A DNA stretch of 39,364 nucleotides from NCBI GenBank assembly GCA_002067795.1, contig MVQI01000013.1, forward strand, positions 1 to 39,364, in the 5' to 3' direction. This DNA is from Methanosaeta sp. PtaB.Bin039 (GTDB taxonomy: Archaea; Halobacteriota; Methanosarcinia; Methanotrichales; Methanotrichaceae). The translations under genes and the position numbers were made by a program. Of this stretch, positions 24,247 through 31,020 are shown one piece after another; position 1 is the first letter of the stretch, and the number at the start of each line of letters is the position of its first letter. The notes below the pieces were generated by a model. That model was given only the letters and a program-made list of their open reading frames with translations, was not told where the DNA came from and made no database searches.

Positions 24247-24358
24247 ACGGGGCCTTTCCGTCTATGCACTTACAATCAGGACAATCGCCCATTGGAAGAC
24301 ACCATCCTCTAACGGGATCAGTCCCATCGTCGCTGCCTTTTATCAGTTCAGCAAACAC
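24245..24358 (-). CDS. RiPP precursor peptide A (37 aa, four cysteines)
   Basis: GTG 24358 follows AGGTGGTGA at the correct spacing. The leader is MFAELIKGSDDGTDPV, and the core GWCLPMGDCPDCKC ends in IDGKAP. Four cysteines in 12 residues plus one Trp make a compact core suitable for SPASM-type thioether formation. It is the first gene after the TATA box at about 24398-24404, with a predicted leader of only about 17 bases. An in-frame TAA seven codons upstream of the GTG (24381-24379) blocks any longer version. It was too short for normal gene calling. No similar peptide family comes to mind; assignment rests on the shared leader, the repeated copies and the adjoining maturases. Confidence 0.78.
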   Translation of the reverse strand: MFAELIKGSDDGTDPVRGWCLPMGDCPDCKCIDGKAP

Positions 24359-24385
24359 ATTTTCACCACCTTTTGCAAGTTAGTA

Positions 24386-24404
24386 ATACCTTTAAGGTAT
24401 AAAT
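24386..24404 (-). promoter_or_regulatory. Promoter of the precursor operon with overlapping 15-bp palindrome
   Basis: On the minus strand, TTATTTATACC gives a TATA box at about 24398-24404, with a transcription start expected near 24375. Immediately adjoining is the perfect palindrome ATACCTTTAAGGTAT (24386-24400), seven-base arms around one base. A repressor bound there would block TBP/TFB. No regulator gene is in the cluster; the nearest is the XRE gene at 26548. Confidence 0.6.
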
Positions 24405-24562
24405 AATTAACTGTTATGTCCTAAATATTACGATGGTATGCATGTGACCACAATTTTATAGAAAATACGACTCGCTCTATCTAAGCTAATTATAAAAACA
24501 CCTGAAGTCGCATCTACTCATATCTATAATAATCATATCTCTAATTACATTAGATACGCCTA

Positions 24563-26296
24563 TTACTCTCTTCTCTTCGGACCGAATTCTCCCGGGCTTG
24601 GGGCTAGATGCGCTGTCGCCGTTTGACTGGGTTGGACTCGCAGGTCGTTTAGGTCAAAAATACCTCCTTTAATTCCCTGCGGCAGTTCATGGGTTGCGAT
24701 TATTATTGTCCTGTCTTTACTCAGATTCGATAATGCAGCATAAATCGACTTCTTTGATTTCTCATCTATCGATGATGTAACTTCATCCAGGAGCATAATT
24801 CTCGATTTTCTCAAAGCAGCTCTTGCCAGGGCTATTTTCTGTCGTTCTCCGCCAGACAGCTTCATCCCGTTCTCACCTACCTGTGTATGATATCCTTGAG
24901 GCAATTTGATGATAAATTCATGTGCATTCGCTAATCTAGCTGCTTCGATTACTTCTTCTTCCATAGCATTAAGATCTCCAATCGAAATATTCTCATAAAT
25001 TGTTGCATCGATCAGTTGAACATTTTGCAATAGAATTGATATATTCTTCCGAAGCGATTTTATATTAACCTCCGATATATCCTTCCCATCTATCTCTATC
25101 CTACCAGAATGTGGTTTATATATAGAGGATATCAAATGAAGAAGTGTAGACTTTCCGCTTCCATTATCTCCTATTAAAAAGTTCAAACCACGGTCAAACG
25201 TTACATTGAAATTATCAAAAATCTGTTCATTGTTGTATGAATACGCAAGATCCTTGACAACTATCTTTCCTTGCGTCACAACGAGTCCTTCTCGATTATG
25301 GATTTCGTTTTCCAAATCCAGATCAACGATCTCCCTCAGCCTTTCAAAGGCTGCCTCGCTTCTTTTTATATTTGGCCATAAATTCGATAAATCCCTTATT
25401 GGGCCGAAGAACTGGGTAACATATGTCGAAAAAGCAACCAGAGTGCCTATTGTAATGGTCCCTTCTAGTGTCATGCGCCCGCCAACCCAGAGGAGCAATA
25501 TTATGGGTACGAAAAAGTTCAGGCTGGATATGGATATGTATGACGCAATGGTTTTGGACATATCTATTGATGCATCGCGATACAGCGATCCCACCGATGC
25601 GAATCGTCCTTTTTGATAATCCTCCAGGCAGAATACTTTCACCAATGGCATTATTGATAGGCTCTCTGTCAGGAATGATGTTATGTTTCCCGTCGCCTGA
25701 AGCACTCTCTTCTGCTTGTCCCTCAATAAATTTCCATATATCCATGAGATGACGCTGTAAAATATGGTGGGCATTATGCAAATTAATGCAAGATCCCATT
25801 TTAATGTCAGCATGATTACTAACGGCAGGATCAGTCCCATTATCCCTGATATTAACCTGACTACATATGTCGAAATCAATTCCTGAGAAAGAACCACATC
25901 ATTCATTATCCTGCTTACAATGTCTCCACTCTTTATTTTATAAATTGCAGCCAATCTCTTTAGATTTATCTCTTTAAATAGATCTGACCTAATATCATCC
26001 GATATGGTAGCGCTTAACTTCCCGGATATGTACTGGGATAAGTAGGTCGCTACTGCGGATATCGCAAAGACAATAACGAGAACTGCCAGCCAATAATTAA
26101 GTATGTTTATTCCGACATTTTTATCGATATCTCCCGATGAAGAAAAGACATTATCAATTAGCCTTTTCAGTACTAATGGATTTATCAACGAGAATATCAT
26201 GGACGCTGCATTGATAAAGATTAATAAAATTAAATATCGTTGATATCGGCCGCTTACGTTCAGCGTTTTCTGATACTCTCTTATTCGCTTAATCAT
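24563..26296 (-). CDS. ABC exporter (fused TMD-NBD), probably exports the modified peptide
   Basis: A half-size transporter with an N-terminal six-helix membrane domain (about 20-310) and a C-terminal ATPase. Walker A is GDNGSGKS (376-383), the Q-loop follows as ILLQNVQ, the signature is LSGGERQ (480-486), Walker B is RIMLLDEVTSSID (499-511), and the H-loop is ATHE (His536). There is no N-terminal C39 peptidase domain, so leader removal must be done elsewhere or not at all. The last 25 residues (QPSQTATAHLAPSPGEFGPKRRE) are GC-rich and unlike the rest, suggesting a recombined 3' end. It lies 204 bases upstream of the precursor array on the same strand, with its own TATA box. Confidence 0.92.
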   Translation of the reverse strand: MIKRIREYQKTLNVSGRYQRYLILLIFINAASMIFSLINPLVLKRLIDNVFSSSGDIDKNVGINILNYWLAVLVIVFAISAVATYLSQYISGKLSATISDDIRSDLFKEINLKRLAAIYKIKSGDIVSRIMNDVVLSQELISTYVVRLISGIMGLILPLVIMLTLKWDLALICIMPTIFYSVISWIYGNLLRDKQKRVLQATGNITSFLTESLSIMPLVKVFCLEDYQKGRFASVGSLYRDASIDMSKTIASYISISSLNFFVPIILLLWVGGRMTLEGTITIGTLVAFSTYVTQFFGPIRDLSNLWPNIKRSEAAFERLREIVDLDLENEIHNREGLVVTQGKIVVKDLAYSYNNEQIFDNFNVTFDRGLNFLIGDNGSGKSTLLHLISSIYKPHSGRIEIDGKDISEVNIKSLRKNISILLQNVQLIDATIYENISIGDLNAMEEEVIEAARLANAHEFIIKLPQGYHTQVGENGMKLSGGERQKIALARAALRKSRIMLLDEVTSSIDEKSKKSIYAALSNLSKDRTIIIATHELPQGIKGGIFDLNDLRVQPSQTATAHLAPSPGEFGPKRRE

Positions 26297-26363
26297 GTAA
26301 GGACATCAGACAGTATCTTCAATTTAGCAGTTATTTAATCTTTTCTCTTAATTATTCGCTTTT

Positions 26364-26372
26364 AAATTTATA
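26364..26372 (-). promoter_or_regulatory. TATA box of the ABC exporter gene
   Basis: AGTATAAATTT on the minus strand predicts a start near 26343 and a leader of about 47 bases. No clear ribosome-binding site precedes ATG 26296. The rest of 26297-26547 holds no gene I can support. Confidence 0.5.
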
Positions 26373-26521
26373 CTTGTAGCAACCACCTCAGGTTCAGATT
26401 GCCTACTCTATATCTACAGTTACCGTGACCTAGCAGCTCGATGCTGGCAAAGCGTCGCATAACTGTACTAGGATGGGTACTGATGCTCTCTTTAAAGCGG
26501 CAGGGTAGGAAGTGCATACGA

Positions 26522-26549
26522 CAAAAAATTGAGATCCCGGTTAGATCTC
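26522..26549 (-). terminator. Hairpin plus oligo-T terminator overlapping the XRE stop codon
   Basis: On the minus strand GAGATC pairs with GATCTC around a seven-base loop, followed by AA and TTTTTT. The TGA stop of the XRE gene lies at the edge of the stem (26550-26548). Confidence 0.6.
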
Positions 26550-26754
26550 ACCCAAGTTCATCCTCCTCGAAAATAAAGATCTCATCGATTCCGGCCTGGA
26601 GAGCCCTGGCTATCTTGCAGGCCAGCTTGAGCGACGGATTGTACTTTCCTTTTTCAAGGAAGAGAATTGTCTCCCGGCGGACGCCCACCAGTCGGGCAAG
26701 CTCCTCCTGGGTTAGGTCGTGCCTTGCCCGCAGCTCCTTGATGCGCGTCTTCAT
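26548..26754 (-). CDS. XRE-family helix-turn-helix regulator
   Basis: A 68-aa protein that is essentially one Cro/C1-type domain: [61 protein letters not shown]. This compact type usually accompanies a membrane protein gene in archaea and bacteria. Here its ATG overlaps the stop of the membrane-protein gene (ATGA), showing translational coupling. Autoregulation is likely by analogy. It is GC-rich, unlike the ABC gene next door, so it probably belongs to the flanking chromosome and not to the peptide locus. Confidence 0.92.
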   Translation of the reverse strand: MKTRIKELRARHDLTQEELARLVGVRRETILFLEKGKYNPSLKLACKIARALQAGIDEIFIFEEDELG

Positions 26755-27134
26755 GCTATGCCCACATCTCCTCTTCTATTGAAGTAGGCCAGGAAGAGCA
26801 GGGCGCTGACCGACATGACCCATGCTGCAGCCTCCAGAGCCGGACCTGTGGAGAGGTCCAGAAGTCCTAGGTAGCCTCCCCCAAGCAGAATGGACACGAA
26901 GACTATGCTCACCAGCCAGGAATAGGCCATGGCGAAAGCCCAGATCTTCCATCCCCTCTCGTCGGTCTCAGGCTGATCGCCGGATCTCCAGCGAATCAGA
27001 CCGGCAACGGCAATGGCTGTGACGCCTGCTAAAACCATGAAGGCGGCGTTATATCCAGCCCATATAAGTGCAAGCCCGGCCAGCCCCAGAGCCGCTCCAA
27101 TAGATATTCTGATCAAGAAATACTTCGTGGACAT
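26751..27134 (-). CDS. Small integral membrane protein (DUF2178-like)
   Basis: A 127-aa protein with four hydrophobic segments: about 8-25, 28-46, 63-85 and 100-118. A polar loop with [21 protein letters not shown] separates the second and third; a DER-containing loop at this place is typical of DUF2178 proteins paired with XRE regulators. Function unknown. ATG 27134 follows GTGAG. It is the first gene of a two-gene unit with the XRE regulator. Confidence 0.78.
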   Translation of the reverse strand: MSTKYFLIRISIGAALGLAGLALIWAGYNAAFMVLAGVTAIAVAGLIRWRSGDQPETDERGWKIWAFAMAYSWLVSIVFVSILLGGGYLGLLDLSTGPALEAAAWVMSVSALLFLAYFNRRGDVGIA

Positions 27135-27212
27135 CTCTCACATCCCCACTCGATATGCAACCATCCAATACGTTTCCGATTCTCTCTCTGACATGTTATG
27201 TACTTCTAACCA

Positions 27213-27232
27213 GGAGATATAAAAAGGTTATC
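27213..27232. promoter_or_regulatory. Shared divergent TATA region (DUF2178/XRE and moeA)
   Basis: GAGATATAAAAAGG reads as a TATA box on the plus strand (start near 27250 for moeA), and CTTTTTATATC reads as one on the minus strand (start near 27195). AGATA and TATCT form a small inverted repeat around it, a plausible operator for the XRE protein. Confidence 0.4.
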
Positions 27233-27353
27233 TTTTTCTAATAAAATGATATCTAAAACTAACTAACATCCATATCCCGCTCCGTTGCCGGTTCGGCCCA
27301 GCCACAGAGGCGCTCCCTCATCTTTATCAGGAGCCTCCTCCCTATGAAAGCTC

Positions 27354-29120
27354 ATGAGCAAGGAGTTCCACCGTCTCATCTCTTTAGAGGAGGCCCTGGC
27401 AGCCGTGCTTGCCCACCGGCCCAGGCCGAGTGCCGCGACCGTCCCCCTTACAGAAGCGCTGGGTCGCGTGCTGGCGGTGCCGGCCATATCTCAGATCGAG
27501 GTGCCCGGATTTGACCGGGCAGCCATGGACGGCTATGCAGTCCGGGCTTTGGATACCGTGGAGGCCAGGGAGGACCGGCCGATCAGGGTGCGCCTGGTGG
27601 GGGCGGTTGGGATGGGCCAATCTCCGGATGTCGAGGTGGCTGCCGGATGCGCGGCTGAGATATCCACCGGCGGCATGATGCCAAAGGGAGCGGATGCTGT
27701 GGTCATGGTGGAGTACGCCCATGAGCTGGGCGACTGTGTGCTCGTCAGCCGTCCGGCATTCTCCGGGGAGAACACGATATCCGCAGGCAGCGATATAGGT
27801 CTTTTCGAGCCGGTACTGCGGGCGCACACGGTCTTGGGGCCGCGTGAGATCGGAGTTCTGGCTGCGCTGGGCATTGAGCAGGTGCCGGTTCTAAACCTCG
27901 ATGTGGCGGTGGCATCTTCTGGAAATGAGCTTCTGTCTCCAGGCAGTCCGCTTAAGCCAGCAAGGGTTTACGACATAAACTCCTACACCGTTGCCGCTTC
28001 CCTGCGGGAGCTAGGTGCCGCTCCAAGACATCTGGGGATCATCCCCGACCAAAAGGACCTGTTTGTCAAAGAACTCCGCCAGGCAGCAGACAATTCCGAT
28101 ATGGTCATAGTCAGCGGTTCCACCTCGGCTGGGAGGGGAGATGTGCTGTACGAGGCCATCGCCGAGCTTGGCCAGCTTCTATTTCACGGCATCAACCTCA
28201 AGCCCGGAAAGCCGACGGTCTTCGGCCTCATTGGAGAGACGCCGGTTCTCGGCCTTCCCGGCTATCCGACCTCGGCCTTGACAGTCTTCCGCCTCCTGGC
28301 TGCCCCGGCTGTGATGGCGGCCCTCGGCCAGAGCAAATCCTCGACGGTGCTGCGGGGAAGGCTTGGCCGGCCCCTGCGTTCGGAGAGCCGCAGACAGATG
28401 CTGGCGGTGGCCCTGTCCAGGGGGACGGTCCATCCGGTGGATAAGGGAAGCGGCTCCATCACGACCCTCGCCCGGGCAGACGGCTTCCTGGACATACCGC
28501 CGAGCAGGGAGTATCTGGCCGAGGGGGAGGAGGTGGAGGTGCATATGCTGGCGGCAGCCCAAGAGCCGGATCTTGTCCTGGCGGGGGAGAGCTGCCCCGC
28601 ATTGGACAGGGCTGCGGATTCAATGCCTGGCCTGCGCCTTCTCTCTGAAGGCTCAAGGCAGGGACTAAAGCTGGTCAGGCAGGGTGTGGCCGATGTGGCT
28701 TCAGTCACTTCGGCCCTCCCAGGCCTGGACACAAGCGGCCTGGTACCTCTGCTGGCCTACCAGAGAGATCTGGGTCTGATCTTCCGGGACAGGCCGGAAG
28801 GACGCTTTGTCGGCTGGCCCAAGGGCTCGGCCATGGCCGATCTGCAGGAAGGCGTATTTCGGCGCCTGGCTCTGACCGGCTCCCGACAGGGCACGGCCCG
28901 CAGCCATGGCGCAGCCGCCGCCTGGGTGGCTTCTGGCCGGGCCGACCTGGCTTTCGGGTCGCGGGCAGCTGCCGGCGGGCTGCAGTTCCGCGCGGAGACC
29001 GGCGACCGGATAGAGCTGCTGTCCAGATCCGACCGGCTTGGGCGGGCATGCGATCTTATCGCATTCCTGCGATCGCTTCGCCTTCCAGGCGTAGCGGTAG
29101 AGCCTCAGATGCCCGAATGA
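27354..29120 (+). CDS. moeA: MoeA-type molybdopterin molybdenumtransferase fused to a PBP-like domain
   Basis: Inserts molybdate (or tungstate) into adenylylated molybdopterin, needed for example for formylmethanofuran dehydrogenase in methanogens. Residues 1-405 are MoeA: VPGFDRAAMDGYAVRA, AAEISTGGMMPKGADAVVMVE, SSGNELLSPG, VSGSTSAGRGDVLYEAI, HGINLKPGKPTVFG, VLGLPGYPTSALTVF. Residues about 410-588 form a periplasmic-binding-protein-like domain (SHGAAAAWVASGRADLAFG), a fusion common in archaeal MoeA that may sense or store the metal oxyanion or the substrate. Length 588 aa is typical of this fusion. The promoter is probably at 27213-27232. Confidence 0.93.
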   Translation: MSKEFHRLISLEEALAAVLAHRPRPSAATVPLTEALGRVLAVPAISQIEVPGFDRAAMDGYAVRALDTVEAREDRPIRVRLVGAVGMGQSPDVEVAAGCAAEISTGGMMPKGADAVVMVEYAHELGDCVLVSRPAFSGENTISAGSDIGLFEPVLRAHTVLGPREIGVLAALGIEQVPVLNLDVAVASSGNELLSPGSPLKPARVYDINSYTVAASLRELGAAPRHLGIIPDQKDLFVKELRQAADNSDMVIVSGSTSAGRGDVLYEAIAELGQLLFHGINLKPGKPTVFGLIGETPVLGLPGYPTSALTVFRLLAAPAVMAALGQSKSSTVLRGRLGRPLRSESRRQMLAVALSRGTVHPVDKGSGSITTLARADGFLDIPPSREYLAEGEEVEVHMLAAAQEPDLVLAGESCPALDRAADSMPGLRLLSEGSRQGLKLVRQGVADVASVTSALPGLDTSGLVPLLAYQRDLGLIFRDRPEGRFVGWPKGSAMADLQEGVFRRLALTGSRQGTARSHGAAAAWVASGRADLAFGSRAAAGGLQFRAETGDRIELLSRSDRLGRACDLIAFLRSLRLPGVAVEPQMPE

Positions 29121-29201
29121 AAGCCGATCCCGGCTATCCTGAAGGTTGCCACGCGTGGGGGGGACGAAAGCTATTTGTTCGGCCCTTGCCGCAGGCATTT
29201 C

Positions 29202-29624
29202 ATGGGATACCTGGAGGAGATCAAGGCCAGGGGTAGGGATGCCAACCCTTTCATGAAGCATATGGGAATTGAGGTCGAGTCTTTCGGAGGGGGGCACTGC
29301 CAGCTCTCCACGACCGTCGGCCCATCCATGCTCAACGGCCAGGGATGGCTTCAGGGCGGTCTATACGTGGCCCTCTGCGATGAGGCCATGGCCCTTGCCC
29401 TCTACACAGCTATTAAGGAAGGTGAGCTGATAGCCACCATATCGGAGAGTACCGACTATCTGCGGGGAGTTCGGGAGGGGCGGGTGGTTGCCACCGGGCT
29501 GGTGCGCAGATCAGGTCGGCGGGTGGCCTTCACAGAGGGCTGCCTGCATGAGGGATCGGCTGATGGTCCGCTGCTGTCCCAGACAAGAGCATCATTTCTG
29601 ATAATACGCCAAAAGGACCGGTAA
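29202..29624 (+). CDS. PaaI-type hotdog thioesterase
   Basis: A 140-aa single hotdog domain: MGIEVESFGGGHCQLSTTV, NGQGWLQGGLYVALCDEAMA (the helix with the Gly-Gly pair typical of PaaI-like enzymes), ATISESTDYLRGVREGRVVA, then the closing strands RVAFTEGCL and ASFLIIR. Likely hydrolyses an acyl- or aryl-CoA thioester; the substrate is unknown. ATG 29202 (MGYLEEIKARGRDANPFMKHM) is chosen; TTG 29175 upstream would add nine unlikely residues. It follows moeA by 81 bases on the same strand and may be co-transcribed. Confidence 0.85.
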   Translation: MGYLEEIKARGRDANPFMKHMGIEVESFGGGHCQLSTTVGPSMLNGQGWLQGGLYVALCDEAMALALYTAIKEGELIATISESTDYLRGVREGRVVATGLVRRSGRRVAFTEGCLHEGSADGPLLSQTRASFLIIRQKDR

Positions 29625-30190
29625 TTTTTGCCGGGCTGATCCTTTTTCCGCCTTCTATCACTCAAAGGATGCCGATTCTGCAACGCTTACCAATCTGCAG
29701 GTGCCGGATTGGTTGCAGCTTCACTGGGCGGCTCCTTGGGCCGTATTTTTTCTGACCTGTTAGGGAGGCGAAGCAAGCTCCTTTTGGATTTGATCCAACC
29801 TGTCGGCTCAAAAGGCTCCGAACGCTCCTGCGACTTCTCGTCTATACGTCGCGGATAGAGATCCATTCATCCCAGGCGTCTTGTTGCAGTTGCAGACGTG
29901 TTCATTCTGAGAATGCCATGCGGCTCTCTTCAAGATCCATTCGAATCTCACATATAAACTGATAAATCTTTCTTATTAGTTAATATACATTTAAACTTGA
30001 TTAGCATTAAAATAGAACTACCAAAAACGAAGATTATACTTATTTGTCCCATCGTTCTAACGGCGATTTGAAATAGGAATATTTGTATGAAGTCAATTAT
30101 GGTTTGGTAGCAATAGAAAGCGCAAGCGCATCTCCAAAGTATGCTATTTCATTTGCGGTATTCTAAAAAACCCAAGCATGACGGGTATCC
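29625..30190 (+). other. Long intergenic region crossing into an AT-rich segment
   Basis: About 565 bases without a supported gene. A weak CGGC/GCCG stem (29729-29743) followed by T7 (29745-29751) probably ends the thioesterase transcript. From about 29945 the sequence becomes strongly AT-rich and stays so through the DUF106 gene. A 28-codon frame at 29669 was considered and not accepted. Confidence 0.4.
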
Positions 30191-30796
30191 ATGAATCATA
30201 CGCCAATTGAATATCTGGATTTGGCAGCTCAAGCATTAGGCTTCATCTTATTGTTTGGGCTTGGATTAAGCGAAAGCCTGAGATACGAGCTAGGAGTCGC
30301 CACTAATTATGTTATTGGGTGGCTCCCAGAAATTCTTCCATTTCATATGGTGCTCATCATATTAGCGGCTGTATGTTCTCTTTATACAAGTATTATTCAG
30401 AAGAATCTTGTTGATTGGGACTTCATGCATATGCAGCAAGTACGAATGAAACAAATCCAGAAAGATATGAGGGAGGCACAGTTGTCGAACGATAAAGCAA
30501 AATTAGAGAATTTGCAGGCGGAACAGATGAAATCAATTTCAGAACAAGGTAAAATGATGAAGATGCAATTTAGACCAATGCTATATATTGGAATAATATC
30601 CATGCCAATTTTTATGTGGATTTACTTTTACCTCGGGGAACATCCACAATTTATTATTTTTCCGTTTTGGGGTACGGTAAATATGTCTGACGCGGTCGTA
30701 GGCCCGATCCTTTTCTGGTTCTATTGGTATTTCCTCTGTGGGATATTTATATCTCAACTTACAAGAAAAATTTTGTATATTGAACCAATGATATAA
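30191..30796 (+). CDS. DUF106/EMC3-TMCO1-family membrane protein (Oxa1 superfamily)
   Basis: A 201-aa protein with three hydrophobic regions: about 46-67 (ILPFHMVLIILAAVCSLYTS), 130-147 (PMLYIGIISMPIFMWIYFYL) and 172-192 (VGPILFWFYWYFLCGIFIS). After the first helix comes a cytosolic amphipathic, charged coiled coil (MQQVRMKQIQKDMREAQLSN, KLENLQAEQMKSISEQGKMM). This is the DUF106/EMC3 layout, related to Oxa1/YidC insertases. The usual archaeal gene sits in the secY-adk-cmk ribosomal region. This one is solitary and AT-rich within a GC-rich neighbourhood, so it is likely a second, transferred or fast-diverging copy. Membrane protein insertion is inferred. Confidence 0.85.
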   Translation: MNHTPIEYLDLAAQALGFILLFGLGLSESLRYELGVATNYVIGWLPEILPFHMVLIILAAVCSLYTSIIQKNLVDWDFMHMQQVRMKQIQKDMREAQLSNDKAKLENLQAEQMKSISEQGKMMKMQFRPMLYIGIISMPIFMWIYFYLGEHPQFIIFPFWGTVNMSDAVVGPILFWFYWYFLCGIFISQLTRKILYIEPMI

Positions 30797-30825
30797 ATTC
30801 AAGTTGTTATTGCTCAAAATGTGCG

Positions 30826-30978
30826 CTAGGCATGTGCTTTCGCAACCTTTTCTCCCTTGGATAGCAGATCTTCCAGCGCTACAGGCGCAGAAAGCCATTT
30901 CATTGAACACGCCCTGGCATCTCTGGCCGGGATCATTGCGGACACGTGCAGAGCCTCCTGGGCATTCGTCGGCTCCAT
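30826..30978 (-). CDS. Small 50-aa protein downstream of priL
   Basis: ATG 30978 has AGGAAG six bases upstream. The frame (MEPTNAQEALHVSAMIPARD, then ARACSMKWLSAPVALEDLLS) ends at TAG 30826. It lies 42 bases after the priL stop on the same strand, so it is probably the last gene of the tfs-pcn-priL cluster. It has a helix-like composition and one cysteine; no family is recognised. It is too short for ordinary gene calling but has good spacing and GC-rich codon use like priL, unlike the AT-rich gene convergent to it. Confidence 0.55.
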   Translation of the reverse strand: MEPTNAQEALHVSAMIPARDARACSMKWLSAPVALEDLLSKGEKVAKAHA

Positions 30979-31020
30979 GACGCTTCCTGTGTAAAGATGC
31001 CGTGTTTGTGGTTGAGAACG

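Larger units (their letters stand above)
23717..24358 (-). repeat. Tandem array of RiPP precursor genes (two intact, three damaged copies)
   Basis: Five related units lie head to tail on the minus strand. Starts are at 24358 (A), a decayed unit at about 24246, 24131 (B), 23981 (C) and 23848 (D). Copies B and C share 29 identical bases from TTTGCGGAACTGG onward and stay nearly identical for about 50. Copies A and D share the DCPDCKC-coding DNA. Similarity in leader and core together with independent damage shows expansion by duplication followed by decay. The unit length is irregular (133-227 bases), and the repeats are coding. Confidence 0.8.

Noticed and set aside
23717-24358. CRISPR-like repeat array
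   Set aside because: Repeats are irregularly spaced (133-227 bases), diverged and coding on the minus strand with shared leader and core peptides; no short constant repeat with unique spacers is present.
29669-29763. Short plus-strand frame in the moeA/thioesterase downstream region
   Set aside because: About 30 codons with no ribosome-binding site and no recognisable composition, and ending within a probable terminator T-run.
29939-29960. Possible tRNA T-arm (TTCGAATC)
   Set aside because: No acceptor, anticodon or D-arm pairing could be built around it; no tRNA or rRNA gene was found anywhere in the window.
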